In this document: positions 1-7,510 of the stretch, piece after piece
Layout of the letters: each line of letters opens with the position of its first letter
How positions within the stretch are numbered: position 1 is the stretch's first letter
From: Candidatus Roizmanbacteria bacterium CG10_big_fil_rev_8_21_14_0_10_45_7
Lineage (GTDB): Bacteria; Patescibacteriota; Microgenomatia; UBA1406
Length of the DNA: 15,372 nt
Reading direction: 5' to 3'
Assembly: GCA_002793745.1 (NCBI GenBank)
Contig: PFEE01000025.1
Coordinates: forward strand, 1-15,372
Notes under the pieces: model-generated
What the model was told of the DNA's origin: nothing
Databases searched by the model: none
The model's input: the letters and a program-made list of their open reading frames with translations, nothing else
Program-made: the position numbers and the translations under genes

Positions 1-1573
1 GTGGTTTATATATAAGACGGTTGCGGTAGTCACGCACTTCGCGAATAGCAATGGGCGCAGTGCTTGTGCCCGCGTTAGCGAGCGATGTGTAGGCCGTTGC
101 CAGATCAATGAGCCGCACGTCTCCTCCACCCAGTACCAGTGATAATCCAACGTTACGCATGGTTTCATCCGTGGGTTGAAGCGTGGTGAGTCCCGCGTCC
201 GACAGTTTTTGGAGAAATGGACGAATACCAATCTGTGCCAGCAGTTTCACCGCTGGAACGTTCAGCGAACTGCCGAGTGAAAAACGAAACTGTACCGGCC
301 CGCGATACTTGCCATCATAGTTTTCCGGCTTATACGGCTTTTCGGTTTCGCTACCCGAGAAAAATTCGGTTGGCACGTCCATGAGGATAGACGCGGGAGT
401 ATAGTTATTTTCAAACGCGAGTGCGTACATAAATGGCTTAAGCGCCGATCCGGGTTGACGTTGGGCCGTAGTTACATTAAATTTGCCAAAATCTTCGTTG
501 TTGTAGTCAAGCGAGCCAACCATGGCCAGTATTTCACCCGTTTTTGGATCCATGGCTACCAGTGCACCATTGGTTAAATTAAGGCCTTTTGCTTTTACGA
601 CCTCATCTTTTACTATTTTTTCTGCCTGTTTCTGCAAATCAAGGTCGAGCGTTGTTTTAATAACCAGACCCTTTTGCAGCAGCGCATCATTTGCCAGCAC
701 CTTATCGAGTTGGTCTTTAACATAAAACACAAAGTGTCCGGCTTGAATAGCGCTGCCCTTGCCGACAAACTTAACCTGAGGAAGCTGAGCAACCAGCTCT
801 TTCTCAGTCTCCTTGGTAATGTAGTTGTCTTCACGAAGGCGGCGCAAGACCTGTTCGGTACGGTGAATATACGCGTCTTTCTCACCAATAAAGGGAGAGT
901 ATATAGAGGGATTTTGGGGCAAGCCAGCCAGAATAGCTGACTGTAATAGGGTTAACTGAGATGGTTTTTTGTCAAAATAAAATTGAGCAGCAGAGCCTAC
1001 TCCCCAGGTAGTGCCACCATAGGGTGTTTGATTGAAATACATTTCAAGAATCTGTTCCTTGGTATACCGGCGCTCCAGCTCAATTGCCAAAATAAACTCT
1101 TTTAATTTACGAATAACACTTTTTTCTGGGGTAAGCAGTGTATTCTTAATAAGCTGTTGGTTGAGTGTAGAACCTCCCTCCGCTTTACCTAGGAATATAT
1201 CACGGAGCAAAGCGCGAAATATACCGCCGATTGAAAATCCTCCATGCTTAAAGAAATCCTTGTCTTCGACTGAGATGGTTGCCTGTATTAGGTCCTTGGG
1301 CAATTCCTGATAGGTTATGGGAACTATATTTTTATCCTGAAATACTTCATAGATAACCTTGTCGTTGCGGTCCAGAATCGTCGTGCTGTATTTCGCGTTA
1401 GTAATAATGCTGTCGGGAGTTGGCAAATCTTTAGTTATCCAAAACAAGAGGCCTAAAAAAAGAATAATGCATGAGGCAATAGCAATGGCGATACTTTTTG
1501 GAGTAAACCGTATTGACTTAAAAGAGAGAGAAAGATGTTTTCGGCGTGAGCCAACTGCCCCATAATCTTTCAT
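1..1573 (-). CDS. mrcA: Class A penicillin-binding protein (PBP1A family), 3' end outside window
   Basis: Bifunctional peptidoglycan synthase: a GT51 glycosyltransferase polymerises glycan from lipid II and a transpeptidase cross-links the peptides outside the membrane. The frame is open from the ATG at 1573 to the window edge (524 codons). A basic cytoplasmic start is followed by a membrane anchor at about residues 28-46. GT51 motifs are intact: EDKDFFKHGG (catalytic Glu103), GGSTLNQQLIKN (133-144), RKLKE (second Glu159, 56 residues on, the usual GT51 spacing) and KEQILEMYFN (172-181). Transpeptidase motif 1 is SALK with nucleophile Ser376 and Lys379; motif 2 is SLN (Ser436, Asn438). The KTG motif and C-terminus would lie beyond position 1. 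No frameshift was seen. It is transcribed away from recG across a 116-base gap holding its promoter. Start choice is supported by a -10 box six bases upstream, which predicts a leaderless mRNA. Family assignment is firm; PBP1A rather than another class A subtype is less sure. Confidence 0.93.
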   Translation of the reverse strand, partial: MKDYGAVGSRRKHLSLSFKSIRFTPKSIAIAIASCIILFLGLLFWITKDLPTPDSIITNAKYSTTILDRNDKVIYEVFQDKNIVPITYQELPKDLIQATISVEDKDFFKHGGFSIGGIFRALLRDIFLGKAEGGSTLNQQLIKNTLLTPEKSVIRKLKEFILAIELERRYTKEQILEMYFNQTPYGGTTWGVGSAAQFYFDKKPSQLTLLQSAILAGLPQNPSIYSPFIGEKDAYIHRTEQVLRRLREDNYITKETEKELVAQLPQVKFVGKGSAIQAGHFVFYVKDQLDKVLANDALLQKGLVIKTTLDLDLQKQAEKIVKDEVVKAKGLNLTNGALVAMDPKTGEILAMVGSLDYNNEDFGKFNVTTAQRQPGSALKPFMYALAFENNYTPASILMDVPTEFFSGSETEKPYKPENYDGKYRGPVQFRFSLGSSLNVPAVKLLAQIGIRPFLQKLSDAGLTTLQPTDETMRNVGLSLVLGGGDVRLIDLATAYTSLANAGTSTAPIAIREVRDYRNRLIYKP

Positions 1574-1579
1574 ACGAAT

Positions 1580-1608
1580 ATGATACACTAATCCTGCAAT
1601 GAAGTCAG
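1580..1608 (-). promoter_or_regulatory. Predicted promoter of the PBP gene (leaderless)
   Basis: On the minus strand, CTGACT (1608-1603, 4 of 6 to TTGACA) lies 17 bases from TATCAT (1585-1580, 5 of 6 to TATAAT). Only six bases then separate the -10 from the ATG at 1573, so transcription should begin at or next to the start codon. The same 11-mer GTGTATCATAT recurs at the pilD promoter. This is a prediction from spacing and consensus only. Confidence 0.5.
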
Positions 1609-1689
1609 CGACCAAAATCATATTAATGATAGTGCTTGCGCTGTTATTGTTATCATCAATACTTCCCTATTTTATTTTTTGATTGATGC

Positions 1690-3720
1690 ATGCTCTCGCT
1701 TGAGAACAGTATTGTCAGCATACGCAGTGTTGGTCCTTCGTTACAGCTGTCCCTCAACAAGAAAGAAATTGAAACAGTAGGTGATCTAACCCGTTATTAT
1801 CCACTGAGATACCTCGATATCCATGAACACGTGCCCATCTCTGCCCTCAGGGCTGGCATGCTGGCCACTATTGTAGTGACCGTATATAGCGGCTACTCCC
1901 GTCGCGCGAAATCAGGCAGGACCTCGATCCAGCAATTTACCGCAGAGGATGAGACCGGAAAAATACAAATTACCTTTTTTAATCAGCCTTTCTTAATCAA
2001 ACAGTTTAAAAAAAATGAACAGTATCTGTTTTATGGAACCGCGTCTTTCTTTGGTCGATCTTTGACCTTTAACCCCCGTGAATACCTGCACATTGAAGAT
2101 GGATCGGAGACTGCTACGGGGGTGTTGCCCCTGTACTCTGCTATTCCCCACCATTCGCAACGTTTTATACGAAAATTGATACACAACCTTTTGCCCGAAA
2201 TTGATGCAGAGGAGTTGGCTGAACCGCTTCCAGAGGCTCTAGTGAACAAACGTTCACTACTAAATCCTTTACAAACTATCCATGCCCTGCATGAGCCGGA
2301 AAGTATTGAACAGACGCAACAAGGACGCAGGCGTTTAGTGTACGATGAGCTTTTAAGCTATGTGCTTCCCTACCAAAAATTGGCAGTTGAATACCAAAAG
2401 AAAAAAGCCATTCAATTGAAAACCCAGGTTATTGACACTATTCAAACCCTGCTTCCCTTTACGCTTACTAAAGACCAGCGACAATCGTTGATTGAACTAA
2501 AAAACGACTTACAAAAAAAATCTCCGATGAAACGCATGCTTATTGGAGAGGTAGGAAGCGGAAAAACCATTATAGCTGCCAGTGCCCTTTTTGCTGCGGC
2601 CTCAAGCAACCGTCAGGCTATACTGCTCGCGCCTACTGAAGTGCTTGCCCAGCAACACGCCCTGACGATTAAAAAGCTTTTTTCATCTCTGAACAAAAGC
2701 GTTATGCTTATGACCGGTTCAAGCAAAGAGATGGTGCTTGGGGCACAGTCAAAAAAGCCCTCAATTATTATTGCCACTCATGCCATTTTGTATAGCGATA
2801 TTGATATAGAAAACTGCGCCTGTGTGGTAGTGGATGAACAGCACAAGTTTGGTGTACAGCAGCGCGACAGCCTTATGGAACGGGCCGGAGGAGCCAATAT
2901 CACGCCTCACCTTCTTATGCTTTCAGCAACACCGATTCCCCGATCTCTGGCGCTGAGCATGTATGGTGGCGTTTCACTTTCATGGTTAACTACCATGCCC
3001 GCAAACCGCAAACCGGTTATTACCCGCGTTATAACGCCCGAAAAAAGGGCAGACTTATATACATGGCTTGAGAAACAGCTTGCTGCAGGCAAACAGGCGT
3101 TTGTGGTGTGCCCCGCTATTGAGGAAGATGAAGAAAACAGCGACGCCTCGTCAGTTGAGCAGGTAGTTGCGCGTTTACAAAAACGTTTTCCCGATACACC
3201 TATTGATCTGCTGTATAGTAATCTTCAGGATAAAAACTCAATATTAAGCAAATTTAGAGATAAAAAAACACAAATACTGGTATGCACCACGGTTATTGAG
3301 GTGGGAATCGACATACCTGACGCTACCATTATGATTATTGAGGAGGCGGATATGTTTGGACTCGCTCAGCTTCATCAGCTGCGGGGACGGGTGGGTCGTA
3401 ATGAAAAACAAGGTTACTGTATTGCGCTGTACGCACCCAAGGAATCATCTGACGCTGATAAGCGACTAAGCTATTTCCAAAACGAGCTTAATGGCTTTAC
3501 TATTGCAGAGTACGACCTGAAGCTGCGCGGACCCGGAAGTATTGTGGGATATAGTCAATCGGGCTTTCCATTCCGTTATGCTAAAGACCATTTATCGCTC
3601 TCTACTTTTAAGGAAATTCATAGTGATATTCAAGAACTTCTTGCAATCGACCCCCATTTCACCTATAATTCGGTTACATTACCCCAATTGAAGCAGAGCG
3701 AGGTAACGCATTTACATTAA
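1690..3720 (+). CDS. recG: ATP-dependent DNA helicase RecG
   Basis: Branch-migration helicase that remodels stalled forks and Holliday junctions in the cytoplasm. The 676-residue length is close to the usual RecG length of about 690. An N-terminal wedge/OB-fold region (about 1-230) precedes two RecA-like helicase domains. Visible motifs are Walker A GEVGSGKT (286-293, Lys292; most RecGs have GDVGSGKT), APTEVLAQQH (Ia), DEQH at 382-385 within DEQHKFGVQQR, LSATPIPRSLAL (III), and QLRGRVGR (563-570, motif VI). The segment RGPGSIVGYSQSGFP corresponds to the RecG-specific translocation region, slightly diverged from the usual RGPGEFLGTRQSG. An in-frame TGA at 1684-1686 makes ATG 1690 the first possible ATG, and the N-terminus aligns with known RecGs. 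No Shine-Dalgarno is visible. A weak TTGTTA (1647) to TTTTAT (1670) promoter is possible. It leads a plus-strand cluster, with rpmF nine bases downstream. Confidence 0.96.
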   Translation: MLSLENSIVSIRSVGPSLQLSLNKKEIETVGDLTRYYPLRYLDIHEHVPISALRAGMLATIVVTVYSGYSRRAKSGRTSIQQFTAEDETGKIQITFFNQPFLIKQFKKNEQYLFYGTASFFGRSLTFNPREYLHIEDGSETATGVLPLYSAIPHHSQRFIRKLIHNLLPEIDAEELAEPLPEALVNKRSLLNPLQTIHALHEPESIEQTQQGRRRLVYDELLSYVLPYQKLAVEYQKKKAIQLKTQVIDTIQTLLPFTLTKDQRQSLIELKNDLQKKSPMKRMLIGEVGSGKTIIAASALFAAASSNRQAILLAPTEVLAQQHALTIKKLFSSLNKSVMLMTGSSKEMVLGAQSKKPSIIIATHAILYSDIDIENCACVVVDEQHKFGVQQRDSLMERAGGANITPHLLMLSATPIPRSLALSMYGGVSLSWLTTMPANRKPVITRVITPEKRADLYTWLEKQLAAGKQAFVVCPAIEEDEENSDASSVEQVVARLQKRFPDTPIDLLYSNLQDKNSILSKFRDKKTQILVCTTVIEVGIDIPDATIMIIEEADMFGLAQLHQLRGRVGRNEKQGYCIALYAPKESSDADKRLSYFQNELNGFTIAEYDLKLRGPGSIVGYSQSGFPFRYAKDHLSLSTFKEIHSDIQELLAIDPHFTYNSVTLPQLKQSEVTHLH

Positions 3721-3729
3721 ACATAACAC

Positions 3730-3879
3730 ATGGCAGCTTTACCAAAACGAAGATCATCAACGGCACGCAAAGGTGCGCGACTTAACTCACGCTCCAAGCG
3801 CATTCCTCATGTGGTTACCTGCAAAGAGTGCGGCGCAAAAAAAGTAGCGCATCACCTATGCACGTCGTGCGGGAAGTAA
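3730..3879 (+). CDS. rpmF: 50S ribosomal protein L32 (bL32)
   Basis: A 49-residue zinc-ribbon protein of the large ribosomal subunit. The N-terminus MAALPKRRSSTARKGARL is the typical L32 opening (MAxPKRRxSxxRxxxRR type) and is strongly basic. Four cysteines, at 31, 34, 44 and 47 (CKEC and CTSC), form the zinc-binding knuckles seen in the zinc-bound (C+) form of L32. The frame is closed by TAA at 3877-3879. It sits nine bases after recG and four bases before nusB, so it is probably read on the same transcript. No Shine-Dalgarno is evident. The recG-rpmF-nusB-rnc neighbourhood supports the call. Confidence 0.95.
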   Translation: MAALPKRRSSTARKGARLNSRSKRIPHVVTCKECGAKKVAHHLCTSCGK

Positions 3880-3883
3880 TCGC

Positions 3884-4273
3884 ATGAAAAAAGAGCTTGA
3901 CCCTCGACATGTATTTCGCAAAGGCATTATCCAGGCGCTCTACAGCAAGACATTTGAGCATACCACTGTTCCACCACTTTCAGCAAAACAAAAAGCTATC
4001 TGCAAGGATATTGAACAACAACAGGAGGAAATTAATACGATTATTGACACCTATGCCACTACCTTTGATCATACTAAAATGGCAAAAGTTGATTACGCTA
4101 TTTTGCAGCAGGGAGTGTATGAATTGCTCTTTACAGATAAACCTGAACCATATAAAGTAGTAATAGATGAGGCTGTTGAGTTGGCAAAGGAATATGGATC
4201 TGACAGTTCCTCAAAATTAGTAAACGGTATTCTGGCAAAAGCCTATAGCGATCATGCAACCAGTGAAAAATAA
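3884..4273 (+). CDS. nusB: Transcription antitermination factor NusB
   Basis: Small all-helical RNA-binding protein that works with NusE (S10) at boxA elements in rRNA antitermination. The 129 residues are in the family range. The N-terminal DPRHVFRKGIIQALYSK matches the NusB opening (xxRxxAxxxLYxxe) and the C-terminal half has the conserved VVIDEAVELAKEYGSDSSSKLVNGILAK, the most diagnostic NusB stretch, at about 92-119. KVDYAILQQGVYELLF (about 68-83) matches the ...D.aiLrlg.yElly segment. The start lies four bases after the rpmF stop. A purine-rich GGGAAG about eight bases upstream, inside the end of rpmF, could act as a weak ribosome-binding site. Its last 20 bases overlap rnc, suggesting coupled translation. 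Confidence 0.93.
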   Translation: MKKELDPRHVFRKGIIQALYSKTFEHTTVPPLSAKQKAICKDIEQQQEEINTIIDTYATTFDHTKMAKVDYAILQQGVYELLFTDKPEPYKVVIDEAVELAKEYGSDSSSKLVNGILAKAYSDHATSEK

Positions 4274-4949
4274 ACAAGAACTGCTCTCCGCCTTGGGCTT
4301 TTCAAGCCCTGAGAGTATACTGTGCCAACAGGCCCTTACCCATTCTTCCTATGTAAATGAACATCCCGAGGAAGCCTCCTATGAGCGCCTTGAATTCTTA
4401 GGAGATGCGGTGTTGTCACTCGTTTCATCGACCTACCTGTTTACCAACTACCCTGAATTTCCCGAAGGGATTCTGACTGATATGCGGGCCGCACTGGTTC
4501 GCACCGAAAAATTGGCAGAGATCGCCTTAGAGTTGCAGCTGGGAACCTATGGACGGTTTTCGAAGGGTGAGGAACATAACCATGGTGGTAAAAATGAAAA
4601 CATATTAGCTGACATATTAGAGGCCTTACTGGGAGCCTTGTACTTGGAGGAAGGATATAGTTCTGTTAATGCACTTTTTATGAAGTATTTTGTACCTCAT
4701 CTTTCAGTTATTTTAGAGACAAAGTCATATCGTGATCCTAAAACTCAATTTCAGGAAATCGTGCAGCAAAAGATGAAAATAACCCCGACCTATCAATTGG
4801 TTAAGGAAAACAGAGAGCTTGATGAACAGGCATTTACCGTCGCTGTTTATGTTGCCGGCAAATCACTGGCCATTGGGACCGGTAAAACAAAAAAAGCGGC
4901 AGAGAGCACTGCTGCAGCAAAAGCCATTGGCATTTTAGACAAAAAATGA
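4254..4949 (+). CDS. rnc: Ribonuclease III
   Basis: Double-strand-specific endoribonuclease for rRNA precursor processing and mRNA decay. The 231 residues hold an N-terminal RNase III domain (about 5-150) and a C-terminal dsRNA-binding domain (about 160-229). The signature ERLEFLGDAV is at 44-53. The four metal-binding acidic residues are present: Glu47, Asp51, Asp120 and Glu123, with Asp51-Asp120 separated by 69 residues as in E. coli RNase III. The dsRBD shows DPKTQFQEIVQ and GTGKTKKAAESTAAAKAI, the canonical first and last elements. ATG 4254 gives a 20-base overlap with nusB; an in-frame GTG at 4263 is a possible alternative. No ribosome-binding site is visible. The end of the gene contains a promoter for rpsP. 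Confidence 0.96.
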   Translation: MQPVKNKQELLSALGFSSPESILCQQALTHSSYVNEHPEEASYERLEFLGDAVLSLVSSTYLFTNYPEFPEGILTDMRAALVRTEKLAEIALELQLGTYGRFSKGEEHNHGGKNENILADILEALLGALYLEEGYSSVNALFMKYFVPHLSVILETKSYRDPKTQFQEIVQQKMKITPTYQLVKENRELDEQAFTVAVYVAGKSLAIGTGKTKKAAESTAAAKAIGILDKK

Positions 4950-4955
4950 TACTAT
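4927..4955 (+). promoter_or_regulatory. Predicted rpsP promoter inside the end of rnc
   Basis: TTGGCA (4927-4932, 5 of 6 to TTGACA) and TACTAT (4950-4955, 4 of 6 to TATAAT, keeping the key T, A and final T) are separated by exactly 17 bases. Seven bases follow before the rpsP ATG at 4963, which predicts a start point at or beside the A of the ATG and hence a leaderless rpsP mRNA. The -35 and spacer lie within rnc codons, with the -10 just after the rnc stop. Confidence 0.5.
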
Positions 4956-4962
4956 ATAGCCC

Positions 4963-5187
4963 ATGTCAGTAAAAATACGATTAATGCGCATCGGTAAACG
5001 GCATGATCCTAAATACCGGATTATTGTTATTGATGAGCGCAAAAAAAGAAACTCACACTATATTGAGCAGATTGGGTTTTATGACCCTATGAAGAATCCA
5101 GCAGAGCTTACCTTTCATAAAGAAAAGCTTTCTGAATGGACAAAAAAAGGGGCGCAATTATCCGAAGGGCTACGAAAGCTTATCTAA
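4963..5187 (+). CDS. rpsP: 30S ribosomal protein S16 (bS16)
   Basis: Primary-binding small-subunit ribosomal protein. The 74-residue sequence begins MSVKIRLMRIGKRHDPKYRI and continues IEQIGFYDPM, both hallmark S16 segments (VkIRL.R.G.k..P.YRIvv.d and IE.iG.YdP). The C-terminal WTKKGAQLSEGLRKLI matches the usual W...GAqps..v..l ending. Length is slightly short of the common 80-90 residues because the C-terminal extension is missing. It is 13 bases after rnc but appears to have its own promoter. Its last eight bases overlap the 3' end of pilO on the other strand, so the two operons meet tail to tail with no room for a classical terminator. Confidence 0.95.
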   Translation: MSVKIRLMRIGKRHDPKYRIIVIDERKKRNSHYIEQIGFYDPMKNPAELTFHKEKLSEWTKKGAQLSEGLRKLI

Positions 5188-5875
5188 ACGGATTATCCTT
5201 TGATTCGTATACATCATTAACTTTCCCCTCGGCACTTGATATAGGATTTTTATTAACATCTAGTATCTTATTAAGCATAGCGCGTTCTTTTTCTGTTAAT
5301 TCATTAATGGCGAGATTATCCAGATTAACCACTGGCTCATAGGAGTAAATCTCGGCGCCAACACTAATGGTATCGTTGCGCAACGTTGTTATATTAACAT
5401 TCTTTACCACCAGCAAACGGCCGGTAATATATTTATATTTTTCAAGAAAGGTAAGAAATTCTTCAAATGATATATCGCCCAGTAGATTAACATCTTTTTT
5501 TTCAATTGTCCCTTTGCTACCTGGTTTTTTCTCAAGCACAATGGTTCCCACCCGCAAGTTTGCTTTCTTGGCTATATTGTCGACAAAAATAAGGGTAGAG
5601 TACAAATCAAGCTCACTGGGCATAAAGGCATTTATCTCACGGCTTGAATTAGCAACAGTTGTAATCGTGTTTTGGTTCACCATTTGAGATTTACGCTTAA
5701 TGTCATTCAGCTGAGTTTGCTTGAGGGCGATATCCTGGGATGTTTTAGCATAGGCACCATACAGTTGAAACCCTATTAAGCCACTCGACAGTAAAAACAC
5801 CCCCATAAACATAAGGTAATAGCGCAGTCGAATAACAATGCGCTTGATTGACTTGTAGTCCAGATTACTTTTCAT
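5180..5875 (-). CDS. pilO: Type IV pilus inner-membrane protein PilO-like
   Basis: Predicted bitopic membrane protein of the pilus alignment complex, pairing with PilN. The 231 residues have a short cytoplasmic basic start, one membrane segment at about residues 20-40 (YLMFMGVFLLSSGLIGFQLYG) and then a charged, Gln- and Lys-rich stretch that could form a coiled coil (about 43-70), before an extracytoplasmic alpha/beta domain. This is the PilO architecture, although sequence identity motifs are weak, so the call rests mainly on topology and on position directly after pilN. It overlaps pilN by 11 bases and is the last gene of the pilus operon. No PilP or PilQ follows, in keeping with a cell lacking an outer membrane. 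Confidence 0.75.
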   Translation of the reverse strand: MKSNLDYKSIKRIVIRLRYYLMFMGVFLLSSGLIGFQLYGAYAKTSQDIALKQTQLNDIKRKSQMVNQNTITTVANSSREINAFMPSELDLYSTLIFVDNIAKKANLRVGTIVLEKKPGSKGTIEKKDVNLLGDISFEEFLTFLEKYKYITGRLLVVKNVNITTLRNDTISVGAEIYSYEPVVNLDNLAINELTEKERAMLNKILDVNKNPISSAEGKVNDVYESKDNPFR

Positions 5876-6449
5876 TAAATTCTGGTGAAAACTTCATCGT
5901 AAATTCAACTCTGAAATATCGGGTCGTTTCCCGTCCTTGTCTTCGGTCAGTCGTAGAAATACCTTCGAGTGTCACTTGAGAAAAATTATTTTTCCCCTGT
6001 TCCTGCTCTATGCGCTGTATCACGTCATAGAGGTCGTCGGGATTTAAACTTAGGAGCGACACAACACAGGTACGATCAGAGGTAAAGTTCAGCGACTCAA
6101 TTTCAACCGGAGACTGCCCTATGAGTTGTTCAATAGTATATCGGTATTGGTTCACGTAGTCGGGTGCGGTATCATATATTTCAGTAGCCTTTGATAATTT
6201 GCCGTAGGAAAAAGCAACCTCCGGGATTTTTTTTGACTCGGTAAACTCCTGCCTAATGAGGTTGTCGTAATCAATCGTAAGCTGAGTGAGTGTTTGATAA
6301 AGGCGGTTATTGAGTATAAAAAAAATAACTAGTCCTACAAACAGCAACGCCGGTATAACAATCGAGACAATCTTTAGCTGTTCAGTTAATTGAGCAACTT
6401 TGCGGTACCGGTCACTTTTTTTGATGAGATTAATTGAGATTACAGACAT
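5865..6449 (-). CDS. pilN: Type IV pilus assembly protein PilN
   Basis: Bitopic inner-membrane protein linking cytoplasmic PilM to PilO. The N-terminus MSVISINLIKK corresponds to the PilN INLLP motif that docks into PilM; here the Pro is replaced by Lys. A membrane segment follows at about residues 27-47, then a heptad-like helical stretch and a C-terminal ferredoxin-like domain (about 110-190) with alternating strands such as VEIESLNFTSDRTCVVSLL. The 194-residue length is typical. It overlaps pilM by 10 bases upstream and pilO by 11 bases downstream. No Shine-Dalgarno is seen, so translation may be coupled. Confidence 0.85.
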   Translation of the reverse strand: MSVISINLIKKSDRYRKVAQLTEQLKIVSIVIPALLFVGLVIFFILNNRLYQTLTQLTIDYDNLIRQEFTESKKIPEVAFSYGKLSKATEIYDTAPDYVNQYRYTIEQLIGQSPVEIESLNFTSDRTCVVSLLSLNPDDLYDVIQRIEQEQGKNNFSQVTLEGISTTDRRQGRETTRYFRVEFTMKFSPEFNEK

Positions 6450-7474
6450 GTTGATACGGCAGCAACGAATGGATCGACCTTTTTAGGTTCTATCGCCACT
6501 GAGTAGGTAATATGAAGCGCTTTAGCCAATGCCTCAAAGGTAAAAATCTCTGGGGCAGGCATTTGGTTTGATGGAAAAGCATCACATAATGACTGTAATG
6601 AAGAAGCATACTCACCTACCAGTAGAAGCGACTGAGGCATAAGGTTAAGTCGTTCAAACGTGCTCGTCATTACTTTAATTAACTCTTTTGAAAACTCATC
6701 AAACAGCATTCCCAATAGTTTTTTTTGCTGTGTGTCCTCGCCAACTTGAGGCTTGGCAAAGAGTGCGGCGGCTTCCTGAGGAAGCATGTTGGCATAATTT
6801 TGAATACCGTGAACAAAAAAGGTAGAGCCGATGTTAATGGTATAGGTCATAATAACTAGGTTATTTTTGGTATTCACCACTGATATCTGGGTTGAACGGT
6901 CCTCCATATTCATAAGCACGACAAATTCCTTAAGAATGAAGTGATTTTTATGGAATAATGCCTTGAACAGGCTGCTTGACGCTGACTCAAGTGATGTTGG
7001 ATATAAACCTATGTCAAGAATGAAATTTTCTATTCCTTTAATCACATCCTGCAAACTGACGAGGACTAACACGGACATAGCATTTTTTTGTTTATCCGAG
7101 GCTATAATCTGATAATCATAGCTTGCCTTACTGAGCGGATACGGTATAAATTCATCGGCCTGCAGTTCTATGGCTGACACAATTTCCTTGTCGGTAATGA
7201 TGGGTAGATTAAGAATTTGCATTGATGCAAGGTAATCCGGTATAACAAAATATGCTTCGCGGTCGCCAAACCCCTCCTTTGTTAACGTATCTCGTATAAT
7301 ATTGCGCTCCTTAACCAGCTCCTCAGTGGGAGCCTTATCAATTGAGTCATAAAAATTGGGAGAGGGCATCGGCACACTCAACATCTTAGAAAGCTGATAT
7401 CCGCTTGCCGTGTCAGTCATATCCGCAAACGTTATAATTTTCTGTTCAATAATAATACCGACTTTGCGTGCCAT
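6440..7474 (-). CDS. pilM: Type IV pilus assembly protein PilM (actin-like, degenerate nucleotide site)
   Basis: Cytoplasmic actin/FtsA-fold protein that binds the N-terminal tail of PilN. The 344-residue length fits. The segment IELQADEFIPYPLSKASYDYQII (starts at residue 102) is the PilM-specific (E..A.kyIPf....v..dyq) region, and LPIITDKEIVSAIE precedes it as usual. The nucleotide-binding loops are abnormal: where PilM normally begins GIDIGSSSxK this protein has VGIIIEQKIITFA (5-17); the second phosphate loop (DIGxxxT) reads MNMEDRST (188-195); the GGGA-type adenosine motif reads VGEYA (286-290). It therefore may not bind ATP. It follows the last pilin gene after 18 bases and seems to have an internal promoter with a -10 six bases before its ATG. 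Confidence 0.88.
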   Translation of the reverse strand: MARKVGIIIEQKIITFADMTDTASGYQLSKMLSVPMPSPNFYDSIDKAPTEELVKERNIIRDTLTKEGFGDREAYFVIPDYLASMQILNLPIITDKEIVSAIELQADEFIPYPLSKASYDYQIIASDKQKNAMSVLVLVSLQDVIKGIENFILDIGLYPTSLESASSSLFKALFHKNHFILKEFVVLMNMEDRSTQISVVNTKNNLVIMTYTINIGSTFFVHGIQNYANMLPQEAAALFAKPQVGEDTQQKKLLGMLFDEFSKELIKVMTSTFERLNLMPQSLLLVGEYASSLQSLCDAFPSNQMPAPEIFTFEALAKALHITYSVAIEPKKVDPFVAAVSTCL

Positions 7475-7480
7475 AAAATC

Positions 7481-7510
7481 AGTATATATAAATTACTTGC
7501 GCAATGTGAC
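7481..7510 (-). promoter_or_regulatory. Predicted internal promoter for pilMNO
   Basis: In the largest gap of the pilus operon, TATACT (7486-7481, 5 of 6 to TATAAT) ends six bases before the pilM ATG at 7474. GTCACA (7510-7505, 4 of 6 to TTGACA) lies 18 bases upstream, inside the end of the preceding pilin gene. The layout again predicts a leaderless transcript, giving pilM-pilN-pilO expression partly independent of the pilins. Confidence 0.42.

Noticed and set aside
522..1565. Several 60-90 codon open frames on the plus strand and one on minus in the first 1.6 kb
   Set aside because: All lie within the intact PBP reading frame on the minus strand, which carries every expected GT51 and transpeptidase motif so far; they resemble no known protein.
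1..1573. Possible broken gene or intergenic region in the first 1.5 kb
   Set aside because: The minus-strand frame is continuous for 524 codons; it only appears missing because its stop lies outside the window.
7475..7492. Alternating TA tract before pilM as a simple-sequence repeat for phase variation
   Set aside because: The TATATATA run is only eight bases and is explained by the overlapping -10 box; it is too short for slippage switching.
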